Assembly (NCBI RefSeq): GCF_001625215.2
Contig: NC_030384.2
Location: forward strand, 46,348,390 to 46,412,389
Direction: 5' to 3'
Origin: Daucus carota subsp. sativus
Lineage: Eukaryota; Streptophyta; Magnoliopsida; Apiales; Apiaceae
DNA length: 64,000 nt
Shown here: positions 12,410-25,295 of the stretch, in pieces
Position numbering within the stretch: the first letter of the stretch is position 1
Layout: each line of letters begins with the position of its first letter
Position numbers and translations under genes: made by a program
Notes under the pieces: generated by a model
Database searches by the model: none
Told to the model about the DNA's origin: nothing
Seen by the model: only the letters and a program-made list of their open reading frames with translations

Positions 12410-12423
12410 GAATGAATGGTGTT

Positions 12424-12947
12424 TAGATATTTTTTAAAGTTAATTAATTAGCAGTATTTTAGTTAAACAAACCAGAAAAATATGTAAATGGCATCTGACT
12501 GTCAAATTGACGGCAAGCGCGTGAGCCAGCAGGGCCACACGGCTACAACACCAATAAGCAGTTTAATTAAATCCGAAAACGATGACAATTCAAATTGACG
12601 AAAATGCCCTTTTAATGTGGAAACTAAAACGAGGGGCAGATTGGTAAGACAAGTCAACAAGGTCAGAAAATATGACCGTTGGAAAGGTTTCCAATAAGCG
12701 TAAGCGTTTCTCTTTATTAATGAAGCCATGAAATCTCATCATATCTCCTCATAAATCATAATTAATAGATCCAGCTCCCCCAAACTCTAGATTGTTGTTA
12801 AATCTTCTAAATCTGATAAACACAACAATGCAATTCACACTGTAAGTGTAACCCCCTTCACAGAGAGAGAGAGAGAGATAAAGAGAGTGAGAGAGGGAGA
12901 TTTCTTCAACATTCTCTATTATTCCCTCTTCGAAGCTGAAATCAGTA
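12424..12947 (+). promoter_or_regulatory. Promoter and 5' UTR of the lipase-like gene with GA microsatellite
   Basis: The ~520 bases before the ATG include a GA-rich tract at about 12861-12900. Such GA/CT tracts are common in plant 5' UTRs and core promoters. No confident TATA box was fixed. Confidence 0.5.
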
Positions 12948-15900
12948 ATGGCGAAGAAGAATCAAGAAGAGATCGCGAAAGAAACGGCACTGGTTTTGAA
13001 AGAGATTAATAATGATAATAAACAAAATCAAGATTCTACAGCAGATGCTGATGCTAATGCTGCTGATCCATCATCACAATCATCTACTTGTGCTGTATCG
13101 AACAATAATGAAGATGAGAATGATCATCATCCATACGCGTTTCATGTTTCGGGGCCTCGCAATGTTTCTTCTCCCAGTTGGAGAGAAATCATCAAATCTA
13201 GCTGGTATCTCTTTTGCTTTTTATTATATGCCCTTTTAATCTCCTTTAAATTGTTCAATCGTACACCAAATTTCTTAATTTGTTTAGTTGTGTAAGTACT
13301 AAAATATTACTTGATAGAGACTTGTCAGCCTTTGTTTACCGGTATTTACTTGTTTTTGGGTATGTGATTGCTTAGGCTTAGAATCCTGGATTGGAGTTTT
13401 GTACAATATTTGTCTAGCAATTTATCTTGGCTGGTTCATGGTTACAATAAAGTCGAAAAAATTTGCAAAGTAAAGCCATCCTTGTTTTCTTAAGAATTCA
13501 TAAGTTCTCGCCTTATTGGTTGGGTAGTCCCATTGACTCCTCTTCAAGTTGTATAGAGATTAGTTTGTATATTGAATTGGAAGAAAGAGTACGTATATTA
13601 GCCTCTTATTTGTCTTGGGAGGTTGGGATTTGATAGTTTCACAAATAATCTAATAAATCTCTACATTGCCCAATGGTTATTCGTCCAATGGTGGAAGCTG
13701 TTTTTTTCCCTGTAAAATCTTGTAAAATATATGTGCTTAATTGTTTCGTCCAACAGAGGAAGCTGTTTTGTCTTGGTAAAATCTTGTAAAATATATGTGC
13801 TTAATTGTTCATATTCCCTTTTGTTCGCAACAATACTTGGTTTGATAAACCATATGATATTGTAGTCAATCAATTGTTTTATTACAAATCTATAACATTT
13901 CTGACCAGTAAGTTTAAATATGAGCACATACAGCCATTTTTATACCGAGGTAGAAATAAGTACTGCTGAATTGTTTCTTTGTCTAGATATATATATAAAC
14001 ACATTAGTGTTACATATGAAATTGCATTGATGTTGTTTAATTTCTCATACTTTCCGATGTGATTTTGCAGTTCTTACATTTTCTCGCTCTTTAGGGAAAT
14101 AGCTATTGTTTCTCTGTTTGACATGGAAGATTGGAAGTTATATAAGAGTTGTACAGTTTTTGCTATAGATAGTATAGTCTGACTTTACCCTTGTCCTCTA
14201 ACTTATTGACTCCTCTTAAAGTCATATTGGGATTAGCTTTTATTTAATTTGGCAAAAATAATCTGTATATTGGCCACTTATTTGTCTTAAGATGTGATAG
14301 TTGACAGATTAAAAATTCATCTATCTGCATCAGATCTAACTTTAAGGTCTTTTATAGGATCCATCAGATTTCAGTAGATTGAAATTTTATCTCCTGCCTG
14401 TTGGCTATACAACTGAATAACGGCTTAACAGAGTGAAAGTGATTGACGATATATGTAATTTGACATATTGATCAGCTTATATGTTGGACAACTTTATTGT
14501 AACAACCAAGTTTAAGGTCCAAAAGGAATAATGCATTTATATGGATAACGTTTTTGTTGCTTGAAAAAATTATATGAAATAAAGTAGCTGGTCATTGTCA
14601 TAAAATATGAATTCTCCAGAGGATTGTCTGAGTTGTGAGCTCCTTGAGAATGAAAGATCAGCTTACTGGCATTCTTTTTTCTCAATAAAGGTGAAGAGAT
14701 ATGGTTTGCATGGTAATAAGAATCTATATCAATTGCTTCCAATCACCCTTGCTTATAGTATAAATCCGTCCCTGAGTATAAGAATATATGTATGATATTG
14801 GCACAGATAATCCTTGATGCCAACTAATATCTACATGAATGTAGATGTCTATATATGATGAAAATGTGTTAGGTCAATGCACTCCTCAATCACAATTTAC
14901 CTATGTATAATTTGAAGTTTTTTGGAGAGTGAGATTTGTATTTGTCTATTTTCCATCCTAAGAAATATCATTCACTTACACTACATTGATTAATTTTTGC
15001 AGGAAGAATGGGAACTACAAAAGGACAGTTATTGCATGTTTCATACAAGCAGTTTACCTTCTCGAACTTGACAGACAGGAAAATAAGACTGAAGAAAATG
15101 CTCTTGCTCCAAAGTGGTGGATACCTTTTAAGTACAAGCTGTCCCAAACCCTAATTGACGAGAGAGATGGATCCATATATGGTGCTATACTAGAATGGGA
15201 TCGTTCTGCTGCTTTAGCAGACTTCATCCTTATCAGACCAAGTGGTGCTCCTAGGGCTGTCTTAGTACTACGAGGTACATTACTTAAAAGCCAAACAATT
15301 AGACGTGACATACAAGATGACCTCCGTTTTCTAGCTTGGGAAAGCCTAAAGGGTTCTGTCAGATTCAATGGAGCTCTAGAGGCTCTGAAATTGATTGCAG
15401 ATAAGTATGGAGGGGGCAATGTATGTGTTGCTGGCCATTCTTTAGGAGCAGGATTTGCACTACAAGTGGGAAAAGCATTAGCTAAACAAGGTGTCTTTGT
15501 GGAGACTCATCTGTTTAATCCACCTTCCGTCTCACTGGCAATGAGCTTGAAGAACATTGGCGAGAAAGCTGGTTTTGCTTGGAAGAGGCTTAAATCAATG
15601 CTTCCATCTAGCAATGAAACCCCCGCTATCAGTGAAGTTGGGCAAAACGCGAGCATTCCTAGTAGTGGACTAAAGAATTGGGTACCTCATTTATATGTGA
15701 ACAACAGTGACTATATCTGCTGCTATTACACTGATCCTGCTGGCGGAGGAAACCAGGAAGTAGAAAACAAGGAGAATGCTGGTCCGAAAAATGGACAAGC
15801 TGCGGCAAAGCTTTTTGTGTTATCAAAAGGCAAGCAGAAATTTCTAGAGGCACATGGATTGGAGCAGTGGTGGGGTGATGATTTGGAACTTCAACAGGCT

Positions 15901-15984
15901 CTCAGTAACAGCAAGCTCATAAGCAAGCAGCTGAAGTCCTTGTATACACTACCAGCAGCTCCTAAACAAACTCAAGCTAAATAG
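12948..15984 (+). CDS. Class-3 lipase-like alpha/beta hydrolase, GDSL esterase/lipase At4g10955 type
   Basis: Two exons (12948-13204 and 15003-15984) join inside a Trp codon (SSW/KNGNYKR) to give 412 residues. The first ~70 residues are low-complexity, rich in Asp, Asn and Gln. The block WKNGNYKRTVIACFIQAVYL then starts the conserved body. The nucleophile elbow GHSLGAG is at residues 230-236 with the likely catalytic Ser at 232; other triad residues cannot be fixed by eye. The databases name this family 'GDSL esterase/lipase', but the motif is that of lipase class 3. No signal peptide or transmembrane helix is seen, so a cytosolic enzyme acting on an acyl ester is inferred. The substrate is unknown. 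The single intron of ~1.8 kb holds diverged duplications. Confidence 0.92.
13205..15002 (+). other. Lipase-like gene intron with tandem and dispersed duplications
   Basis: A ~66-bp unit (CGTCCAAnnn, GGAAGCTGTTTT, TAAAATCTTGTAAAATATAT) is present twice back to back at about 13682-13747 and 13748-13811. A longer, more diverged block at about 13515-13640 (GACTCCTCTT, CTTATTTGTCTT) recurs at about 14205-14310. No exon or RNA gene is seen. Confidence 0.7.
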
Positions 15985-17332
15985 TAGAAGGCACTTTGGT
16001 TCTCTGTCTGAGCCTTGTTCAGATGACCTTCATTATAAATATTTTATCATTCTTTATTTTATTTTAATTTATTGCAAGACATTTCATAAATCTGGGACAA
16101 TTCCCGGACATTTTTTTTACTGCCAGTTAGGCAGTTATAGATAACTGAAATTGGAATTTGTTAATATGACATACATTCTCTTTGGCTCTGAGCCTCTGAA
16201 AATTTGATAAAACTGCATGATTCTGTGAGTTATTACTATTACTTACTCTTACTATTCTATGCTCTATATATTCAGTGAGATAATGATTGCTAGTAGTGCC
16301 TTTTCACTTCTTCTATATCCAGGCAGCCTTTTTAGTACTTAGTAGTAAAGGGATCAAAAATAAGTCTTCTTATTTGTATTATTCTCTTGGAAGTTTGAGA
16401 ATCCATATAACTGTTGACGTTAAAACTGAAATCTTAAGCTAACCAATCATATAATAAAGAAAATAAGATAGAAGCAAATTGTGGTGAATATTTTATCCAT
16501 AAAATAGCAAAATTTTACCAAAACTCAATTCAACAAGAATCAATTTTTATTGCTCAGACTTCAGAGACCTTCTTGTTCCGGTGAATTCTGTTTTGTATCT
16601 ACTGTTTTTATTCTGTAATCCCCTAACTACTTAAAAAGCACAGAAGTACAAGTTTGTAGAATTTTTTAAACGAGACAAGTCATGAAATGAGACACTTTGT
16701 TTTATAAAAGAACTGAATATGATTGTGTATTTGTTTCTACAGAAGCTCATGCAACTTATTTGTATACTTCCGGTTTAACCTGTAGCCAGAGAGACGTGAC
16801 CAGTTCTCATTCTTTGTTTTTAATTAGATCAACATATACGGTTGCAGGAAAATATAGTGTCTGATGCGGCTGTTTGGAATATTTATATGTCAAGAACCGG
16901 TAGGGATTGCCAGAATAACTGATGTGAAGATGCACCACTATAACATGTCTTTAATAGCATGATTTTGAGCAATTTGATAGCTCTAATAGATATATAACAA
17001 GTTTCAGAATGCAGTGTCTTTGGAAGAGACTCGGGCAATAATGGAAAGATGCACTAGTCTATATTAATGTAGGACGAGATGTACATACAGAGAGACAGCT
17101 AGCTTGAATTTCCTCGAGCTCAATGGCTCTAGCTAATTGATAGCATCTTTATACACATTAAGATAACTTACAACTGGAATAGAAGATACAACTTTACAAA
17201 CGAAGCCTAAGATATTTACCACTCGAAAACAGTAATACCATAGCATATATGTGCAGCATCTTTACACACCTTTCATGCATGTTAAATAAGCATCAAGTGA
17301 CACTACTGCAGAGTACTGTCACATTTGATAAA
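15985..17332. other. Convergent intergenic space, no gene recognised
   Basis: It holds the 3' UTR of the lipase-like gene (AT-rich, ending perhaps near 16060) and, at the far end, the 3' UTR of the VQ gene. Nothing else with coding or repeat structure could be supported. Confidence 0.5.
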
Positions 17333-18082
17333 TCACATGATCCAGGAAATGTCATAAGCATAGTCACAACCCTCTGGTGGTATTATTGTAGCCCCACATG
17401 CGTCATCATGGTTATAAACTATTGGATTATTCATCTCGGAAATCCATGAATAGTCTACTTCATCTCCTATTAGTGGAAAACTCATTTGTTCATGACTCCC
17501 TGGAAAAGAAATAAGAGTTTGATCAATGGTGTCATTGCTGAATATTTGAGTTGGCATGTTTAATTCTTGCGAATTACTGTGTTTATGGCTCTCAAGGAAA
17601 GAAGAATGGGCTTGATTAATCATGTCATTACTGAAAAATTGATTTGACATGTTCAATTCTTCTGAACTATCCCACGTATCAATGGTTGTCAATGGAACAT
17701 TAAGTATTTCAGAACAAGAACGTTCAAAAGACCACTCCGGACTACTTTCTTGGAAAGCATAACAATAATCCTGATCAACGACAACTTTATTCTGCATCAG
17801 CTGGACATGCTGACCATCTGTTGGTTGGGATATAACAGAGGAAATTGAAGACGTCGAGGAAATTGGAATTGGATCATAAGTTGGAGGAGGGCTAGTCATT
17901 CCATTCCCAGTAAGTTCTTGAACAAGAGATTTGAAGTTGGAAGGGTCGATAATATAGACTCTAGGCTTCAAAACCGTAACCAAATGGTTCAGATTTTTAT
18001 TTTCATGACTTGTACTATTACTACTATCTCTACTCTTGCTCTTTGACACTATCGCCTTTCTTTTACTCGCTCTCTTCCCCAT
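17333..18082 (-). CDS. VQ-motif protein (WRKY-partner type transcriptional cofactor)
   Basis: Single exon, 249 residues. The start MGKRASKRKAIVSKSKSR is strongly basic and a likely nuclear localisation signal. The VQ motif is FKSLVQELTG at residues 50-59, the exact FxxxVQxLTG pattern, preceded by PRVYIIDPSN. VQ proteins bind group I and IIc WRKY factors in the nucleus and tune defence and growth genes. The rest is acidic and rich in Ser, Asn and Gln, and includes a roughly repeated block around SQELNMPTQIFSNDTID and SEELNMSNQFFSNDMIN. The open frame continues upstream without an ATG, so this ATG is the first usable one. Intronless structure fits the family. Which Arabidopsis VQ it matches is not clear. 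Confidence 0.9.
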   Translation of the reverse strand: MGKRASKRKAIVSKSKSRDSSNSTSHENKNLNHLVTVLKPRVYIIDPSNFKSLVQELTGNGMTSPPPTYDPIPISSTSSISSVISQPTDGQHVQLMQNKVVVDQDYCYAFQESSPEWSFERSCSEILNVPLTTIDTWDSSEELNMSNQFFSNDMINQAHSSFLESHKHSNSQELNMPTQIFSNDTIDQTLISFPGSHEQMSFPLIGDEVDYSWISEMNNPIVYNHDDACGATIIPPEGCDYAYDISWIM

Positions 18083-18194
18083 ATATATTGATTGTATCGA
18101 AAAAAATGGATATACTCCTTGAAGAAGTCTTTTGATTTGGTCAAGGAATTTTTGCAAAGCACTGCTTTTCTTTCATGGGGGTGCAGAAAGATCT

Positions 18195-18203
18195 CTATAT
18201 ATA
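18195..18203 (-). promoter_or_regulatory. TATA box of the VQ gene
   Basis: TATATATAG on the minus strand lies about 113 bases before the ATG. That predicts transcription starting near 18165 and a 5' UTR of about 80 bases. It also supports MGKRAS as the start. Confidence 0.6.
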
Positions 18204-19886
18204 GGTGACTTAACAAAGAGCAAGATAATTATGAATATAGAATATAGTTCTAGTTGGAGATATGCAGTTATGCACATGCAGCACTTAGAAGCATATTAAA
18301 AAGATGCTTAAAATGATAATGATGTTCAATTTTAAATTTTGCACTAAAATTAACTTTCTGATTAGTAGTCCTGCCTCTTGACTTCTGAATTCTGATTCAC
18401 CTGTCTAATATTTTATGTCACTTTAGCCAGTTATTATCACAACTTATGTATTTATCTGAAAAATGCTTAAATTTGTCTTTAGTTCAGCTATAAGTTAGTT
18501 CTGTGTAGGGTTTCATCTATTCAGTTCAAGAAAATAATCCAGTGACATTGTTGGATTTTGCAACTACCCAGTTATCAGCTAACTGTGCAACGCTTTGTCG
18601 ATTTGCAAAGCTTCCAACTTGCTCTCTGAGTGATAAGGTTTGTCTACTTCCCAGGCTTCCAAGCTGTTCCATGACTAGGAAAGAGATTGACCTTGAAGAG
18701 CACTGTCTGTAATATAGAGTTAGCAGAAAAATCAAATCTGAGACATATGTAAATACTTTATTCTGCAGTGTTTGTTAATCTATATACTTAAATAGAAGGT
18801 AAACGGCAGCCATGTTTGTTTATATCTAGGAAGTATATAATCGTGCAGCAGAATTAAATAAGAAAAGTGGCCTTACATGCATAAGCTGGATATTTGTGAG
18901 TGACTGACTAGTACTGATTTAGTGAACTCATTCTGCTACGAACCACTTATTATTTCTTAATCGACTGAGCTTTAATCGTCTGATTGTGCAAAAGCTTATA
19001 ACTTTTAAGCTAAGAAGTAACCTTTCAAGTGATAGTCTTTTGAGTTGTTAATTAGCCACTAGTTTACTAGAGAAATTGATATCTGCCAGACAAAATTAAG
19101 ATGAACACTGCCTCGACCTTTCTTTCATCCTTTCTGCAGGAAAAAAAAAACGGATTGATCTGTACATGCTTGTTTTTACATTAGCAGTTGTATAATCTTA
19201 AAATGCACCATTGTAATTTTCTGTCATTGTCTCTAGGAACTCGCGTCCTGAAGCATATAGCACTGAGGTTCATTTCCGCTTGTCATTGATGGAAATCTGG
19301 AACCTCTATCTCTTCGATTCCATGCTTAAATTTGCAGAACTAGTCTGTGGACTAGTTCTAAAGGTTGCACTAGTTTTAGCAAGAAAATTTAGGCGCATTA
19401 TGTTTAAAACAAAAGATGATACTAAATAGCAGATAGAATGAGCATATGCCTACAAAGATAGTAATAAGAATTGCCGGCAACAATAGTCCGTGAGATGAGA
19501 CACCGGAAACACTATCTATTCAGTTTGTTGTATGTTGTGTAATTGCCACCGATGTTGCAATAATTGACATCAGGGTGATTTTCACCACTTGGTTTAAATT
19601 ATAGGAGTATTATTCTTTTGGACACCGTGAATTGATCACGGATGCCACTATTTTCAGTATTTTCAGTTACTTTGATTGCATTTCACATGACGTAAGGATT
19701 CTTTCGCAAAGTTTTACCATAATTATTTCCTAATTTGAAATAAATTCTATCAAATATTATAAAATGTATATCGCTAAAAATTTGCTCTTAATTTATAAGA
19801 TATTATAATAGATGTTTTTATTATAATCATAATATATTTAAACATTCTAATGAAAATATATATTTTCAGTCCAATTTTTAATATAT
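18204..19886. other. Intergenic region upstream of the VQ gene
   Basis: No gene is supported. A minus-strand frame at 18526-18735 has a coding-like stretch (LSLREQVGSFANRQSVAQLA) but no homologue I know and no continuation. It may be a gene remnant. Confidence 0.4.
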
Positions 19887-21118
19887 GAGTAAAAGACAAT
19901 ATGTGTACCTGTGGTTTCACTCATATGCAATTTGTGTACATGGAGTTTCATAATAGCAAGATGTGTATCTGGACTTTGGATTTGTGTGCGGAATGTGTAT
20001 TTGACGTTAGCTCCGTTTGCTCCGTTTGCATATCTTCTCAAATTTAAGTGTTGCATAGACACTGATATTTTAACTTTTTTAATGACACCCTCGGTTATTA
20101 TTACACGTAATTGTGTGCCGCTATTGTCATGTAATTGGACTTTGGCAGTGTTTGGAAGGGAAAAATTAGAAGTTTGGGGTGACGTAGAGGTTTGACTAAT
20201 AATAGTGTTGGATAATTACCATATTGAAATAGAGGTTTGAGCTCAAAAAGTTAATTTTCGGAAAATTACTTAAAGAGTTTTTTGGGTTACAGGTTTTGAT
20301 ATGTGTCATAAAAAACTAAGAAACAGCTATCTACCAAACAATTTTACACGAAATCGTTAATTTAATCCGCTAGTCAAAACATCTGATTCCTATTAAAAAA
20401 ATCTAAACTATTTTTTTTCTTTTGAAAGAAAATTCAAAATTATTTTAATTATAAAAATCTATTGTATATTGAATTTCTAATTCGTAGGACGAAAAATATT
20501 GAAAAATAAAAAAATTTGTTTTCAATTCCGAATAAAAGATAAATATTTTATTTATGATGTTCTCTAATTTAAACTTTATTTTATTCACACACAAAACTTA
20601 AATACATTAATGAAGATTCAAATATAATTATAAACAAATCTTTAAATTTTATTTCATCTTTTATTATATTTATGTGAATCTTATATTAATAATCAAATTC
20701 TCAGTAATAGTTTCTCTAAATTTCTTAAGAGAGATAAAGTAATTAGTGAATTTTTGATGATTTGATGATATATTTAAAGATAAATATCTATTTGTTAGTA
20801 TAAATATTGATATAAATTTTTATTTTTCAATAAATAATACCGATGTAAATTAGCACTTAATTTAATTTTAAAATATTTACTGAATTTTCATTTTAAAATA
20901 GCCATTGGTTGCTAAATTGCATATGCGACAGTTAAGTGTTTGAGAAGATCTGTAAACGGTGCAAACAGAACTAACGTATAGTAAACTTCCAATAAAGAGA
21001 AATACACATTTCGCACGCAAATTCAAAGTCCAGGTACACATCCTGCTATTATAAAACTTCATATACACAAATTGCATATGAGTGAGTGAAACTACAGATA
21101 CACATATTGTCTTTTACT
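19887..21118. mobile_element. Non-autonomous Mutator-like element (1.23 kb) with long inverted ends
   Basis: The left end starts GAGTAAAAGACAATATGTG. The reverse complement of the right end starts AAGTAAAAGACAATATGTG, and similarity continues for about 170 bases (19887-20056 against 20920-21118). It is flanked by TTTAATATAT at 19877-19886 and 21119-21128. Long inverted ends with a 9-11 bp duplication fit a MULE. The centre is AT-rich without a transposase. Confidence 0.85.
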
Positions 21119-21128
21119 TTTAATATAT

Positions 21129-21712
21129 TTGACGAGTTTAATTTATAAAACTTATAATATGTTAAATGAAAATTTATTTTAACACACCTAAAGTTTTATT
21201 TTGTAAAAGCACCGGGAATGTACACACAACACAATTACGTCAATCTGTTGAGACATGGTATATTAAGAATTTTTTTGCCATGAGAATGAATTAGGATGAC
21301 AGACCCTTTTAACCAACCGGCACATACAGGGTCTTTTCCTGGAAAAAATAATGAATCAAACAAGTTATTTGTTATTTTAATTTTTAGTTAATTTAAAAAA
21401 TATATATTATTATAATATAATTTTACTTTCATAATAAAATTAAATATTAAAATATATAATGATAGAATGATAAATATTATAATTACCATCACGTGAGGTA
21501 TAAGTTAATAAGAATATTATATATAAAAAATTTTAATAATACAACATTAATCATTGATAAAAGTTAATTAAAAAAATATCTTAATATTTTAAACATCAAA
21601 CTTTAAAAAAAGGTAAAAAGATAAATATTTGCAGCAAGGAGAAAAGAGACCTAAATATTTAAAAATTAGCAGGAGACCTAAATATCTGCAGGAGCAGCGG
21701 TCGGACTCATCC
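21129..21712. other. AT-rich spacer and 5' region of the RWP-RK gene
   Basis: Nothing but AT-rich sequence can be supported. The open frame running into the gene from about 21629 lacks an ATG before 21713. Confidence 0.5.
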
Positions 21713-24700
21713 ATGTCTATTCCGGTAACACACCCGCAGCAGCAACAGCTCAACCCAAATCCAAATCCAAATTCAAATTCAATTTCAAACGCAAATGCAA
21801 ATTTATCGTTGGAAGATGTATCCAAGTGTTTCAATCTTCCTCTCTCCGACGCTGCTGAGTCTCTCGGTACTGTATACACACAGCAATTGTTATGATTTGA
21901 TTTTGTAGGGATGATTTGCGTTGTTTTTATGTCTATAATGTTTAAATTGACCGATTTTAAGGTGTTTGATTAATTTGCGATTTGTGGCGCTGACAGGGGA
22001 TTTCGTGTACTTGCAACTATTTCTTTTAACATATTAGTTGAGGAATTAATGAATAAATAGATACATAAAGCTCGTTGCGAATATCATTAGCTGGACATTG
22101 TGTTTTTTGTGATACTTGATTGTTTTGTAAGAATGTATCTTTGGGAGATGAGAGGCGGAGATCCCCTGATATTTTGTGGTAGCAAGTGAGAGATATGTCA
22201 GATACTGCGGAAATTTATTTCAATTTTATCGTTTCAGAAATATTCTTGTATTGTATATGGACCTGGGTCTGTTCTTATTCTTACAAACTGATTGAAGCCT
22301 TTAAGAGTGGTTCTATGATGATTTTAGAGTAAAAGAGGATGGAGCTTTAAGAATTTATAATGGATATAGATCAAATCTGTATGACAGTACCATTCTTTAC
22401 ATAATGGGTATGATGAAACTACACCGTACATGAGAACATAAGGCATGAAGACAACAAAAAGATTTAAGTGCAAGTATAAATTATGTTCTTATCAAGTAGA
22501 ACATTAAAGGTTATACAATTATCTAAGCATATTTACGTCCTTACATTCTAAGTTACAGCCTTAAAGACGTATAAGTGAATGAGGGGAAGTTGATGTTTTT
22601 GTTTAAGTAAGCAGAAATACCTATATAAGCTGACGGACTCTATAAGTGTAGGTCTTAAAATTACAAGAAAATTAGAGAGGAAGGAGAAGCAGTCAACATG
22701 TTGTTATTGCCTTGACAAGAAGTTGAGGGTTCAGGTCTTACTACAGGCAAAAGTAGCTGGGCAGTTGTTCTTAGTTAAGTTTTGTTTAATATATTAACTC
22801 CAAAGGGATCCAAACGTTGATGCTTTTAGGATTTAAACCTATTCAAGTGCTATAGGTTCAGGGTTTTAGTGCTGGCTATAATTTTATTTGTTCAACTGTC
22901 GGAATGAAACTTAAAATTAATTGGAGCTGATTATTTCTTTTATTGTAAAATTCAATATGAATGATGCTATTGTATTCTTAAGTGAATTTATTAATATTAG
23001 TGCCTTCAATTGTAAAATCGCATAAAAATCGTTTCTTCAAGTTTTTCAAGTAAGTCATCTCCAAGAAGCTTTGCTAATATATGTTACTTTACTGTTACAG
23101 GTGTCTCTAACACGACCCTGAAGAAAATATGCCTGGATAATGGTCTCGTCAGGTGGCCATATCGGAAGGTAGGGCTTGGAAGTTCAAATCTATTGTTCTT
23201 ATTAAATATGTTTAGATGTCTGATCGTAGCAAGACATTAATTAAAATGCACACACACACATTGTTTTTATGTTTATCAGGAATTCACAAGTTTTTTAAGT
23301 AATACAGTAGTATTTGATATAAAAAAAATTTCTCATCATTGATCAAAATTTAAATTATTCAAATTGATGATTTCTAATGTAAATTTAACCATTATTCTTG
23401 AACTTATCCTACATCCAAGCGGTATAAATTTATTCAGTATTAACAGAGTTGGTGCTTTTTTTGTTTTCTTATGTTCTTTTGAATTAATTTTCCAGCCTCG
23501 CCCATCCCTCAAAAGAGAATCTATTATCAACTAAGGCAAACAATGCCAGATAAATCACCGTTGCCTAATTTAAATGACACCTGTATATACTATACTATAT
23601 CATACTTCTATGACTAAATTGAAATCTGTATTTGATCATTCAATTTTGGTTTTTAATCAACTCGATATCTAGTAAAATAATATGTTCTTTTTTGTAATAT
23701 TTTTATAATTACTTGTTACCTGTTTCTACTTTACCTCTTTTTAAAAAAATACTAAAGCATCGTGCCGAACTCAAAAGGTTCGACTGGCTGGGTGAATGAG
23801 ATTGACTAGATAGATAAAGTTTTTTAATGTTTTGCAGAGATGTATTCATGCAGATATTATAAATTCAAACTCTCTTTTTCTTTTTTTAGTTTAGGTGTAT
23901 TATTTTTCTTTTTATTGTGGATTGGTGAAACTATAATGTCTTCCTATCCTTATGTAACATCGCCACATACAGTAATTTGAATAATTATTAGCGCTCAGTG
24001 CTTTTGTAGGATTAGCAAAAGCATTGTACTATATGGCTTAATCATTTTTGCAGTTATGTTAGTATTCAAGGGTGAAAGTGTTTGCTTGTACTTACACTTT
24101 CTGCAAATCATCCAGTTTCTCCTAGGCAAGAGCATCGAGGATATCTTAACGGAAGCAGCTCTAGAGAAAAAGACAAGATCTGAGTTACTAAAGTCCACAA
24201 AAGACGGAAAGGTTGATGCGACAAAGAATACTACATCAGTTGGGTAAGAGCACCCTCTGGCCTCTATGCTTCAATTAGAAAGCACCCTCAGGTGCAGTAC
24301 CTGGTGCCTATTCTTTGTCTATATAATTCACTGCGCTAGTGCTAATTTTGCTATGTAGATAGTGCCATTAGTTCGGGGTGACTAAAAAATTTGTGAAGTA
24401 GCTTCTATCAGAAGTTTATTCCTGCATGCCAAATTCTGAAGTTATATGCAATCACTCCTCGTACTCTCTGACGGCTTGCATGTTCTTTCCAATACTTCAA
24501 ACTTATATTTTACCAGTATATACGTCTACTCCCCACTTCCATTACCCTGTTTGCTACCTATAAATTAGTAGATCATCAAATGACTCTGCCCTTTCTCTAC
24601 TCAACTGTATCAGACATGATGCTGAGAAGTACTGGCTTACTAAAACTGTAGATTATTAACTCAGCTTTCAGTTAAAACACATCTGGTATCAAGCTTGCAT

Positions 24701-25295
24701 TTTTCAGACTGTGGATAATTAACTTCAAATGTGAATTCTAAGAATCATATCTGTTCATAGATCTTTCACTTCTGATTCATTCAACTCTATTAGTTACATT
24801 TCTGCTTGCAGACCTGTACACGAGGTTCCCAAACCACGCTCAATCACACAGCCGACATATAAGAAGATCCAGCCTTCTTCCTCTTTGGCCATAGTTGATG
24901 AATTTAGGTATGGTTTTCCATCAAAGGGCTTATTAAGAACCTCTAACAAATGGTGGGGAAGCAGTACTACTAATAACAAGGATACCCGTGTTAAGGAAGA
25001 CAGAAATATTGAACAAACTGAACAGAAGTCTGAAAAGCTATTGAAGAGTAGTCCAAGTAAAGGCGAAGTTGGTGGTCAGAGTGAAACAAATGAAACGAAC
25101 ACTTCTGCCCAATTCTCAGGTACAGGTTTATTATCAGCCGTGAGAAAAAGAGCTCTGGAGGAAGGGCAAGAAGCATTGAAGCTTGGGTTTCATTATTGTT
25201 CTGGCATAAACAAGCCAAGAAAGCGAGAAAAACTATTGCTTCGGGGAATTTTCGGCTCATCGTTGCCAAAAGAGTGGACAGATGTCTCTTCTTGA
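21713..25295 (+). CDS. RWP-RK domain transcription factor (small, RKD-like)
   Basis: Four exons (21713-21866, 23101-23168, 24116-24243, 24812-25295) join in frame to 277 residues. After a Gln/Asn/Pro-rich start the RWP-RK DNA-binding domain spans about residues 31-85. It reads LSLEDVSKCFNLPLSDAAES, then LGVSNTTLKKICLDNGLV, the signature RWPYRK at 69-74, and FLLGKSIEDIL. The exon 2/3 junction falls right after RWPYRK. The C-terminal half is basic and low in known domains. RWP-RK proteins are nuclear; RKDs act in egg cell and embryo development and NLPs in nitrate response. The lack of a long N-terminal region and PB1 domain argues against an NLP. Introns are 0.57 to 1.2 kb. The exact subgroup is uncertain. 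Confidence 0.9.

Noticed and set aside
18083..18157. N-terminal extension of the VQ protein (about 25 residues)
   Set aside because: The frame is open, but the extension begins with TTG, not ATG, and lies close to the start of transcription predicted from the TATA box. MGKRASKRK is used instead.
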